From Strix aluco (Eukaryota > Chordata > Aves > Strigiformes > Strigidae), in assembly GCF_031877795.1 (NCBI RefSeq), contig NC_133955.1, positions 3,286,001-3,350,000 of the forward strand: a DNA stretch of 64,000 nt, in the 5' to 3' direction. Both the position numbers and the translations under genes were made by a program. Positions 11,433 through 21,555 of this stretch are shown here, piece by piece. Below the pieces are notes generated by a model. That model saw nothing but the letters and a program-made list of their open reading frames with translations. It was not told the DNA's origin and searched no databases. Numbering within the stretch: the first letter of the stretch is position 1; every line of letters begins with the position of its first letter.

Positions 11433-14400
11433 ATGCCCCGCCTCGGAGCCAAGGTACGGCGGCCCCTCCCGCTACACCCCCCCCTCCCCCGACCACCACC
11501 CCCCCGGGGCACGGCGCCCGCTGCCACCTGCGCGGGCTCCCCGGGGGGAGCAGCCCCCGCCGCTCCGTCAGACCCGGTTCTCCTCGGACCCCCTCCCCGG
11601 TCGTGCAGGGGGACGTGGCGGATCCCCTCTTCGGGGGTCCCCGTGGGGTGATGCTCCAGCCCCGGCCCGGCTCCCGGCCCCGCGGGGTGAAGCCCCGTCC
11701 CGGTTCTCGGCTCCAGCCCCGTCCGGACTCCCGGCCCCGCGGGGTGAAGCCCCATCCCCCGCCCCGGTTCTCGGCTCCATCCCCCGCCCCGGTTCCCGTC
11801 TCCGGCTCCAGCCCCGTCTCGTCCCCGGCGGGGTGAGGCTCCGGCCAGCCGTAGCCGTGTCTCGGTGGTGGCCCGGGCGGCATCTTGCAGTTTCACAAGA
11901 GGGGAGGATTTCTGGACAACCTCCAAGGGAAATTCCGCCCCCCACCCATCACCCAAGCACCCTCTCAGTGCCGGTACACCGGGGGGGGGCCCTCAGACGC
12001 ACCCACCCCCGGGGTCTGCTCCATTCTCACCTCGGCGGTCTTGGCCCTGGGACAAGCCCCGTTGCCTACCGGGGTCCCGCCATGGTTTGGGGCCTCCCCG
12101 TTTCTTTGCAGGGGGATTGGGAGGGGAATTTGGGGCGACGCCAGAGCCGCTGCATGGAAAGAGCCCGGCGGGTGCAGGCACTGGAGGCTGGGGGGGGTCC
12201 GGAGGGTGGGAAGAGGATTTTTGGGGATGGGTGGGTCAGCGTGTCAGACGGCTCCCTGGAGCCGGGGTGGAGAAGATTTGCAGGAGAGACAGAGAGATGG
12301 TGCGGGAGAGGGGACAAGAGCTGGATGGGGAACGTGGAGGTGGCCAAGAGCCGTGTTTGGGCTTGTACCAGCCGGGTCCTGGCCATGCAGTCCCCACACC
12401 GGGACTGGGAAATTCCCTGCTGACCTGGCGCTCCTAAAAATAGCAGGATGGGGATGGGTGTTGGGGTTGGAGGACCATGGTGGGGTTATCCAGCTGGCCT
12501 GTGGTCAAGCCCTGTCCACCACAAAGGTGGCCACTCTAGGGGGTGGTGGGGAAGGGCAGGGGGCTCGGGGTGGCATTGGGGGGCTGAGCCCTACTCCAAG
12601 CCTTTGCTCTGCCATGCTCAGGTGTGCCTGCTTCGCTGCACCCTGCTGTCGTCCCTCCTCCTCCTCCTGGTCTGCAGCATCCATGAGACGGAGCAGAACA
12701 GCTACTGCCAGCAGATCATCACCGAGAAGCACCTGGCCGAGCTGGAGGAGCTGGTGAGTGCCCTCCCCGGCTCTGCTGCAGGACAGGGGCTTGTTCAGGG
12801 CCAGGCAGGCACAAATCCATCATTATTTAGGGCTGAAAATAAGTAAATCAGCTTATTTTCAACTCCACCAGCAAAGTGGTGGTACCCAGGAGCTGAGCAT
12901 CCGTGGGCATGAGACACAAGCGGGCATGGGGCGGGGGGGTGACGTGCTGTCGTGCCTTTGGCAAGAGTGGCTGCAGAAAAGGGCCGGTGAGAGACGTGGA
13001 GGAAGAGGGGAAGCGGGAGCTGGCAGGACCGTGGCCGGGAAGGGGACACGAGTGGGGCTGGGTGGGTGCAGGAGCGATGAGGAGGAGGTGGAGGGGATGG
13101 ATGCTGCGGGGCCGTGGCGTTTTCCGGGCGGCTGCGCAGGGGTTAAACCGAGGAATCCGGCTGCATTCCTGAGTCCAGCTGCTTGCCTGGAAGCTGGGCT
13201 GGCAATGGGGCTGTGGGTGGGTGGCAGGCAGCGAGGGGGGCCGCCGGCCAGGCTAGCCGGGTGCTGGAGCCAGCCGGGCTGGGGTGATGGGTGCCTTCAT
13301 CCTGCGTGGCCTGTGGGCAGCTCTGGGTGCTCGCACCCACCCCACGGGGAGGCAACTCCTGGCCCCATCCCGGCTGCTGGGGCCATATCTCACCCTGGCC
13401 CTTGGCTCACCTCCGAGCGGGGAATCACGCGGATGTTCAGGGGAGAAACAGGAATCGGGGGCACGCAGGGATTTGCACGGTTGTCGCAGATTAAATTCCA
13501 TCGCTGCAGCGAACGGGGCGCGCGGGCGAGAGGCGATAGCGGTGCCTCTGAATCCTCGCTGGCCGCTTGCTTTGCACCGAGCTCTCTGGCTCGCAGCGTG
13601 TAACCGCTGTGTCGGGGCTCGCTTTACCTCTTCCTCTTTAAGCGCTGAGCTGCGGTGTCGGGAGCTGGCAGATATCGTGTGTGCAAGCTCAGCTTCCTCT
13701 GCCCAAGCTGTCCCTGCAAGCACCAGCACCCCGCAACCCCGGGGAGCCTTTGCTTTGCAACCCTTGGGGATTAAAAATGGGTGCGTGGTTGGGGGGAGAA
13801 AGGGGATGGAGCAGGTTTGAATGGAAGTTGCGGTTTCCCTGCCGGGGATTGCAGCCCTCTCCTCTTCTCACAGGCGGAGGAGCCAGCCCTCGCTCCAGCC
13901 TCTGTGGGATAATGGAGCAATTGTTTCCGGGCCGGCATCCCAGGCTGGGAGGGCGAGGGCTGCCAGAATTGCCGGCCGGCAATTCTGGCAGCCCTCGCCC
14001 TCCCAGCCTGGGATGCCGGCCCGGAGGCAGGGGGCTTGTTTGGGGTGGGTTTTCACCCCCATCAGAAAGGGTCGTGGCACGGGGAGGGGGCTGCGGGACC
14101 CCGGCGTTGTGCGATGCCGGGGGATATGTGACCTCGGTGTCATGGCCACCTCCTGCGTGGCAGGATGCTCCTTCGCAGCCTGGCTTTAGCGGAGCCGAGT
14201 GGTGCAGGGGAGATCATGGGAGATTCAAGCAGGGCTGGGCTCTGCCGTGGTGCTGGGAGGAGGAGGAGGAGGAGGAAGAAGCAGGGCGTGCCTGATACAG
14301 GGAGCACGCTGTCCCGATGGGAGAGGGGATCCTGGGCTCACCCCTGCCAGAAGTTCAACCTTAGGGCAGTGTCTGTGTGAGGAGGAGGATGGTGTGGGAT

Positions 14401-17400
14401 GAAGCGGAGGTGGGAGCAGACACCCCACCCCCCCCACCACCCCCCTACAGATTCAGGGGGCTCAGGCAACCTCTTCACACCCTCGGGGTGCCCATCTCAG
14501 CTCCTCTGTCCCTTCCCCCTGTGTTACCCCCCGGGGCCACAGGGTCACATCCTGCTCTCTCCTTCCAGGCTGACACCCAAATGCAGCACCCGGGCAGGGT
14601 CTCCTTCAAGTTCATCAATAAGATGCAGTTGGTGAGTGGCTCCTTGCTGGGTACCAGGGGACAGAAAGGGACAGGGACCAGGGCTCGCTGGTGCACAGGG
14701 GCAAGGTCCCTGGGTCCCCAGTCTCCCCTCTCCTGTCCCACTTTGCGGGAGGCAGGCTGGGAGGGACCCATCCTGCCTGGCCAGGCAGCTGTTGAGCCTG
14801 GGCAGCCTGTGGGATCGTAGAAAGGCATTTTGTGGCTCCGTGCCTCAGTTTCCCCCAGGCCTCTGCCCATCCAGTCACCAGTCTCACTTTTTTTTTGGGG
14901 GGGGGGTGGTCTGTGTCCTCGCAGAAGGACTCTGTCTGCTATGTGAAAGCTGCCTTTCCTCTGCTGGGCAAGATCCTGGAGCGAACAGAGTTCAAGGAGA
15001 ACTCGTCCAACGCCAAGAAGATGCAGATGGTGCGCAGGATGTACAGCCGCATCGACGAGAACGTCGACCCCTGCATCAGGGAGGAGGATGATGAGGAGAG
15101 AAAGGTACGGTGTCCCCTGCCTCGTGGGGTGCCAGGTCTGCGGGGGTGTGGGTCTGAGTCCTCATCCTTGGGTGAAATGGAGAGTCCAGAGCATCCTGGG
15201 GTGGGCATGTGGGCAGGACCTTGAAGTGGAGCAGAGATGGGATGTGCATGGACATCAGGGAGCTGGGGGGGGTCAAACCGTGCCCTGGGTGCAGTGTGGT
15301 ACCCCGTGGTGGTGGTACCAGCTGTCCTGCACGGTCACGGAGCCAATGCTGAGCCCGGCTCTTCCTCCAGCTCTCACAGATGTGCTTCGAGGAGTTCACC
15401 ACCTCCCCCTACGAGATGCTGCTGCTGGTGAAACAATTCTTCCAGGACATCAACCAGCTGCTGCAGAAGCAGGAGACCTTCGAGAAGGATTGCAGCCAGG
15501 TCTACCGCAGGACCTGCCTGGGACCCAGGAAAGCCGAAGCCTCACCAGGTGAGACACCGAGGCTTTGCCTCTGCCCGGCAAACCCGTGCCGGGCTGGGGG
15601 GCTCGGGCTCGCCTGCATGGAGCAGCTTGACAGCCGCGTGTCCTCGTCCGTGGGCACACGTGGGCGCCGTGGGCACGGCACGTGTCTGCCTTGGTCCCCG
15701 TCTCTGTCGCTCGGCTGGTGGCCATCCCCATGGGGTGGCCTTGGCAGTGTGTCGATGAGCTCTGTGTCTGTGTCTGGGGAGAGCCGGGGTTGGGAGAAGG
15801 GGCTGGCCCCACTTTGGAGGTGGGATTTGGGCTGAATCCTGATGGAAACAAGGCCAGAGAGAGATGCTGAGGGGGAATGAGGAGGCATCTCCATCGGCCC
15901 GGCTGGAGGCATCGGGCTGGGCTCCGTCTCAAAGCCCCAGCGCCCGGGCTGAGCGTAACGCAAAGAAATCGAGGCGCCGGGACCCCTCTGCCACCGACAT
16001 GCTGCATGACCTTGGCTGTGTCACTTCAGCTGCCTCGTGCCTCAGTTTCCCCTGACCAAGCCTTCGGGGAGAGCGTTGTCCGCCGGGGTGGAAGAGCCCC
16101 GTGTTGCCGTCCGTGCTTTTGCGAGCACCCGTGCTGTGTGTTTGCATGTCCCTGGAGGAGATCTCTCGGGGTTGTCCGTGTGTCGGAGCTGTGCCGTGTC
16201 CCCGTGCGGGGGGGGATGTTAAATGTGGCTGTCCGGCTCCTGCAAGTCGTGGATAACCCACTGCCACCGGCTCAGGGCACCCGGTGACTCGGGTTTGCTT
16301 CATCCTCCCCACTGCTTGTCATCTTTGTGCTGCCATGTCTGTCCCTGCCTGTTCCCTGCCTGTTCCCTGTCTCACTTTTGCTCTCACTTTTTTTTGGGGG
16401 GGGGGCTGTCAGACCTGCTTGCCCGGGGCTGCGGGGAGGGACGGGGATGCTGCCCCCGACCTCAGATCTTCTGGCTGGGCCCCTCTTGGGGGTTGGTGAC
16501 CCCACGGCCGTCTCTTCTCTCTGCTTCTTTCAGGTGTGGGGACAGATCCCGACTGCAATTGCCTGTCCCCTGCCCTCCCTTCTGCCACCCAGCCCTCCCT
16601 CTCCGCTGTCACCCATGCTGGCAGGGAGGTGGCACCCGCTAGCACCCAGGTCCCTTACAGCCTCCTCCATGCCACCCTCGCTGACTTAGATGCCCCGTCT
16701 CAGCCCCCCAGTAGCACGGACGGCGGCTCGGGGACCGAGGAGGTCCTGGGTGCCGGGGTAGGTGACACGGTGTCGGTGCCGTCCCCCGCGATGCAGCAGA
16801 CAGCTCCAGCCGACAGTGCCGAAGCCCTCCTGGATCCAGCCGGGACCCTTAACCTGGCAGCGGTGGACGTCCCCATCCTGCGTGGGGATGGAGAGCTGGT
16901 GGACAGGGGCACTGAAACGGTGGCCGGCCACTCGCCACAGGATCCGGCCCAGAAGCAGGGAGCCTCCATCCTCCCGGACCATTCCAGTGGGCTCAGGACC
17001 ACCACGCCGGCAGCGTCCCCCAGCGCCGGCTCAGCAGGCGGCGGCGGAGCCAGGATCCGTCCCGCCGAGGCATCCGAGCCCGTCACGCAGCTCCGTTTCT
17101 CCAGGATGGCCCCGGAGATGCGGGGCCGAGCACCGGGTGGCCCCGGGGACGGGGCGAGGGTGCGAGGCTGGGGGCTGAGCCGGCTGCGGGAGCCCGAGGA
17201 TGGCGGGGCTGGTCCCAGCTTTGACTCTGGCTTTGTTCTGAGCGCAGAGCAGCGCGGGAGGGAGCCGGCCGTCAGGGAGGGCCACCGGGAGCCCCTGATA
17301 TACATCACGGTGGCCAGCGTGGTGGCCGTCTTGCTGGCCATGGGAGGGCTGCTCTTCTACAAGTATAAATCCAGGGTAAGGCCCCCCCACCCCCCTGCCT

Positions 17401-17847
17401 CCTCCCCAGGCACAAGCATCCTCTCCTGCCTCAGTTTCCCCACTTGTCTCTTGGTCCGGGTGGCTTGAGCCCCACCTTCTCCATCATTTCGAGATGGAGG
17501 GGACATGTGGTGGTGCTGAGCAGAGTGGGTGGATGTTATTTGCAAGATTTTCTTCCCCCCTTCATTGCGCTGGGGGTGAGAGCCCCCCCTGTCGCAGCCC
17601 CCTCCCCTTTCCCAGGGCTCATCTCCCTGTTCCCCCTCCCTCCACACAGGTCCTGGAGCGGCCGCTGGAAGATGGAAACTGCGACCCCGAGGAGACAGAG
17701 AGCAGGTGGGTGTGATACCATCCTGCCTCGGGGGAGCTTTGGGGACCCTCGCCTTGGGCCACCCTGCCCTAAACCCCCCCGACTTTCCCTTGCAGGGCGC
17801 TGCAGGGAGCGAGGGGATGTCCAGAGCTGGAGACTCGGGACCTCTAA
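11433..17847 (+). CDS. CSF1: Macrophage colony-stimulating factor 1 (M-CSF), transmembrane precursor, 507 aa
   Basis: Cytokine that binds the CSF1R tyrosine kinase and drives survival and differentiation of macrophages and osteoclasts. Coding exons: 11433-11453, 12622-12753, 14569-14631, 14925-15104, 15371-15548, 16534-17375, 17650-17705, 17796-17847, all GT-AG. Layout: signal peptide with Leu-rich core (residues 15-24), four-helix cytokine domain (about 33-185), long Ser/Pro/Gly/Ala-rich stalk encoded by exon 6, membrane segment (about 446-467) followed by YKYKSR, and a short tail. The six cysteines matching the mammalian intra-chain disulfides are present (36, 77, 122, 137, 173, 181), as is the DCNC motif (199, 201). 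The inter-chain Cys31 of human is not: the aligned residue is Gly60. N98-S-S is a glycosylation sequon, and Ser-Gly near acidic residues in the stalk could carry glycosaminoglycan. The start codon is the only ATG after the TATA box, and human CSF1 also has a very short first coding exon. Confidence 0.97.
11655..11838. repeat. 57-bp G+C-rich tandem repeat in CSF1 intron 1
   Basis: A block beginning CTCCCGGCCCCGCGGGG recurs at 11671 and 11728 (period 57 bp), followed by shorter partial copies containing CCCCGGTTC(T/C)CG to about 11838. It is a local tandem expansion of CpG-rich sequence in the first intron, within 400 bp of the inferred transcription start. Confidence 0.8.
13926..14025. repeat. 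Perfect 100-bp spacerless palindrome in CSF1 intron 2
   Basis: The 50 bases 13926-13975 are the exact reverse complement of 13976-14025. The centre is GCCGG|CCGGC and there is no loop. I checked pairing base by base out to T13926/A14025; the next pair (13925 T, 14026 G) mismatches. Such a sequence could extrude as a cruciform or fold into a very stable RNA hairpin, but it is also what a fold-back read or assembly join would leave. Confidence 0.97.
14888..14906. repeat. T9-G10 tract in CSF1 intron 3, just before exon 4
   Basis: Nine T then ten G, preceded by TCTCAC, 18 bp upstream of the exon 4 acceptor. Runs of this kind in a splice acceptor region could affect the polypyrimidine tract. A nearly identical tract occurs in intron 5. 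Confidence 0.9.
16388..16405. repeat. T8-G10 tract in CSF1 intron 5
   Basis: Eight T then ten G, again preceded by TCTCAC, 128 bp upstream of the exon 6 acceptor. It is the second copy of the motif at 14888-14906; the shared flank is short, so common origin is uncertain. Confidence 0.9.
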
Positions 17848-18181
17848 GGTGAGCAGGGGCTGGATGGGACCTCGCAGGGCTCCGGTCCAAGCCCCTGGGG
17901 ACAGTGTAGAGTCCCCAGACCGTCCCCACGGGCACTGACCTCAGCCACGGGCAGGGAAATTTGGCTGCTGGCAGGGGGTGGATGGGGTGGGAGGACATGG
18001 AGAGGAGCAGGTCTGCGCCCCAGCGCTGCCAGCGTGCGGTTTTGCAGCCCATTAATCCATTACCAGCACTTTCTTAATATATATAGTATTTTTTCCTGTG
18101 GTTTTTATGTGTTTCTCCCGCTCTCCCCGCCTTCCCTGGCAGAGCCTCGGCTCCCACTCATCTTTCTCCTCCTTTCCCCAG

Positions 18182-19760
18182 GGCCCAAGGCGGGATGTGA
18201 AGCTGCTCGGGGGACGGATCCGGATGCTCCTGCCGTGCGAAGGAGGGTGGGCACACACTGGCCCCTCCACGGTCCCGCCATGATGCTGACGCTCCCTCTT
18301 CCCTCGCCCCACACCGGCGGCCAGAGACTGCAAAAAAAACCCCTCCCTGGCAGGGACAAAAGGATGGGGGGATGCACCCCGAGCGGGATTCCCTGGGAAG
18401 CGGAAGGCTGGAAGGCGTCAGACTGTCACCGAAGGGCTTCGCTGGGACAGCGGCGGTGGCTGATGTGACACCGCGGTGCTGAGCAGGACGATGGAGACGC
18501 TGGATGTGGGGTGGTGGATCCTGCTCGGACATGGCCAGTGCTGGCTGAAGGTGGAGGGGACCAGCTCCCCGAATCTCCCGGCTCTTCTCACACCCCAGCA
18601 CGGCGGGGTTTGGACCAGCACCCATTGCCCCCCCCCCCGCTTCACCCTGCCTTTCCCCAGGCTTCAGCTGGAGCATCCTGAATGCTGGGTTGGGGGGGGG
18701 GGGGTGTCAGTCACCAGGACTCCCCTGGGCTGCACAACCCCAGCCCCGACTTGCAACTTAAACCTTCACACTGTGAATATTTAAAGCCCACCCGTGCTCG
18801 TGTCCCCACGTGGGGCCGGGCGTGGGGGTGACGCTTGGCACCGTCCCGCTCCCCATCCTCCTGCCGCCGGAGATCTGGCTCTGGTCCCACGCCCGAGCTG
18901 GCCTCGGCTCGCCGTCATGCCGTTAGGGTTTTATTTTTAATATAGCGGATGAAAGTCTTTATCCCACAGAAGTATTTTACGGGGGGCCTGTCCTGCCCCC
19001 TCACAGGGTTATTGCTGCGAGCTGGCCTCGCCTGCAACTGGATTTCTTTTGTGACTGCGCTTTAGAGAAGGGAAATGGGGCCGGGGAAGGACTGGATCGA
19101 CGGGGACAGAAGAGGTGGAGATGCCCCAGCCGGGTACCCCGGGGCTTTTCGGCTCAGCTCCCCTCCCTGGCTTAGGGAAGAGCCCGGTTTAGGATGCACC
19201 AGCCCCGGAGATACCCCGAAGGCCGGGCTTGGGCCGCATCCTGCCCCGCCACAGCATCCCTCCGGCCCCAAATGTGAAGCGTGGCCTGCGCTGCTCTTGG
19301 GTTTTGAAGTATTATTTTTATACGATGGAAGAAAACGTGGACAAACCAAACTGTTTTTAAAGAAAGCATTACTATTAATTTTTTTTATATATATGTGTAT
19401 TTATGACTGCCACAAGGAGGGGTTTCTAGTGCAAGGGACTGGTGTAAAGCAGAAGGAAAGCCCTGACTGCAGCAGGGAGGCTGGGGCCAAACTTGCTGCT
19501 GGTGTAAGCCACCAGCTCGGCACCAATTTGCACCGTGGAGGAGATGCTGACCCCGTGCCAACCCCATTCCTGGGGGAGAAAACTTGCCTTTAAGCTGTGT
19601 CAGATTTATTTTGCCTCTTTTTTTTTTTTTTTTTTTTTTATACAATGAAATGTTGGAATATTTTATACAAAGACATTTAAAGTCTATTTAAAGAAAATAA
19701 TAGAAAACAGCTTGTATATTTAATATTATTAATAAACAGAGATGTGTAGCGCTGTGTAAG
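18182..19760 (+). other. CSF1: CSF1 3'UTR exon
   Basis: The CSF1 stop TAA (17845-17847) is followed by one base and a good donor (GTGAGC at 17849). A pyrimidine-rich acceptor (TCCTCCTTTCCCCAG, AG at 18180-18181) opens a terminal non-coding exon. Human CSF1 likewise places its 3'UTR in separate exons after the last coding exon. The exon ends with a T-rich stretch (22-23 T around 19618-19639), several AUUUA pentamers (near 19397, 19605, 19686) and a poly(A) signal. The AUUUA motifs are few and scattered, so AU-rich-element control is only possible. Confidence 0.75.
19731..19736 (+). terminator. CSF1: CSF1 poly(A) signal AATAAA
   Basis: AATAAA follows an A/T-rich stretch and is followed within about 20 bp by GTGTAGCGCTGTGTAAGGGTGG, a GU-rich downstream element. 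Cleavage is expected near 19750-19760. Confidence 0.85.
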
Positions 19761-20777
19761 GGTGGGAGCTGCTGGGGGGTATGGGGAGAGGGGTGAGGGG
19801 ACATCTTGGGGGGGGTGTGGGGAGGGAGAGGGGATCTGTCTCCAGTGCTATTACATTGGGCTGAGCACTGGGGGGAGATGGGGGGTGCTGCTGGAGCTGG
19901 GACATGCAGGAAGTGGGGGGGGGGGGGGAGATGGAGCCTCCCCTTCCCCCATCCTGACTCCAGGATGCTCCTAGGCTGGATCCCAGACCCAGGGCTGTGT
20001 CTCCTCCTGTTTGCGCCCCACACTGGGGCTCTGCTTTGGTGCCCTGCAAGGGGGGGGGTCCCCAGAGCTCATAGGGGTGGTTCTGGGGTCTGCCTTGGGG
20101 GGGACCCAGGGAAAGCTGCCGGAGCCCCCGCTCGCGGACTGCGGGGTGGGTGAGGGCTCGGGGTCAGGCTCCCGGCCCGCCGTGCTTTCCTGTTGATCCA
20201 CACCAGAGCTCAAGGCCGCAAGGGCAGAGGGATGGACCCGGCCTTCCTACCCCCAGCCCACCCGCAGCCCCCCGGCATCCCCGGGGCCAGGGGCTCCAGG
20301 CACGGGACCCCTTTGCTGGTGGCGGGGCCCCCCGAAATCTCTGCAGAGGGTTGGGAAGCAGCTGTTTAAAGCAAACACACTTGAGGCTGCTCTCGGCAAA
20401 GCTTCCTGCAAGCACTTCACTTGGAGAGGCAGCGCTCAAAGAGGCATTTCCTTCCTCCCCCCCCACCTCCGCTGCCCCCCACCCTGGCTCCCCTTTGCCT
20501 TCCAGGAACGGGGGAGTCCCACATCCCGCTCCTCTTGCACGGATCCAGCATCCCCGGGGGGGGGGGGTACCTGGGGCATGAGGGGGCTTCGATGCCATCC
20601 TGAGCCCCTACCAGTGTGCTCACAGGGGGTTTGGCGTTGGGGGGGTGCAGGGTTAAGCCCCCCCATTGCTCACACAGTGAGGACAGGAAGGGCAGGATGG
20701 GACCCGGGAGCCTTTTGCGGGTGTCGGGGCTGAGCTTGCTGCCGCGTTTGCTGACAAACAGGATTCCTCGAGGGGAG

Positions 20778-20868
20778 CTGACTCAGCCCAGCCCTTCCTC
20801 TCCCCAGCAGCAGCCGGGGGTTTCCCAGGTCCACATCCCCTTCCCAGGGAAGTGGGACCTATATATAT
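20778..20868 (+). promoter_or_regulatory. Cluster of MARE/AP-1, PU.1-like, NF-kB and TATA-like sites
   Basis: Within 91 bp: GCTGACTCAGC (20778-20788, 11 of 13 bases of the T-MARE consensus and containing an AP-1 site), CTTCCTCTC (20794-20802, reverse of the PU.1/ETS core GAGGAAG), GGGGGTTTCCC (20816-20826, fits NF-kB GGGRNWYYCC) and TATATATA (20861-20868). The combination suits a myeloid-type enhancer or cryptic promoter 1.0 kb beyond the CSF1 poly(A) site. Function is inference from motifs only. Confidence 0.4.
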
Positions 20869-21534
20869 CCCGCCGGATTCAGGCCACAATCATTATGGTC
20901 AGATTTGGGGGGGTATTTAAGGTCAGAGACTGCTCTTATGGGTGGGCAGGGTGCCCAGGCTTGGGGGTGCTGGGGGCAGCAAGCCCCTGCCTTGCCAGCA
21001 GCACCAGGTGGAAGCTGGCTGCACAGGAGAGGGTGTTAACTCTGGAGCTGAATGATGGCAGGGCTGTGATAGCAGCTTAATGCTTTGGTAGAGCTCAGAG
21101 GAGCAGAGGTAGGAGCATCCTTGGCTGCTGGAGGGGGTGTGAGGAGCACCAATGCCTGCCCCCTCCAAATTTACACCTCACAAACCCTCATCCCTGACCC
21201 CCACGCTGCTTTGAGCAGTCCAAAGCTGTAAAGGCGCATGCAAAATGCAGCTAAAAAGAGAAAAACTGTCTCCCCGCCTCGGGGTCTGGGCCAGGAGGGT
21301 CCCTCTGCTTCCAGTGTCCCCAACTGGTGGCCTCTTCCCCTCCCTATTGCTGTCCTGGATGGGAGCAGAGAAGTGATTCCCTGCCCCCAGCAGCACCCCC
21401 ACCCAGCCCCCCACAATCTGGGGGGGGGGGGCAAAATCTGCTCTCAGCCCCCCACATGAGTAATCCCATAGCTGGGGGGGACACAGAGCCATATCCCCAT
21501 CCCTCCAGCTTGTAGGGGAGGGTAGAAAAGAAAT

Positions 21535-21555
21535 CCCCCCCCCCCCCCCCCCCCC
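21535..21555. repeat. Homopolymer C21
   Basis: An uninterrupted run of about 21 C. Length in the assembly may be unreliable; such runs are i-motif/G-quadruplex candidates. Confidence 0.9.

Noticed and set aside
11320-11956. Pro/Arg-rich frames of 125-201 aa across CSF1 exon 1 and intron 1 on both strands
   Set aside because: They overlap the CSF1 start in other frames, arise from CpG-rich repeats and contain no domain.
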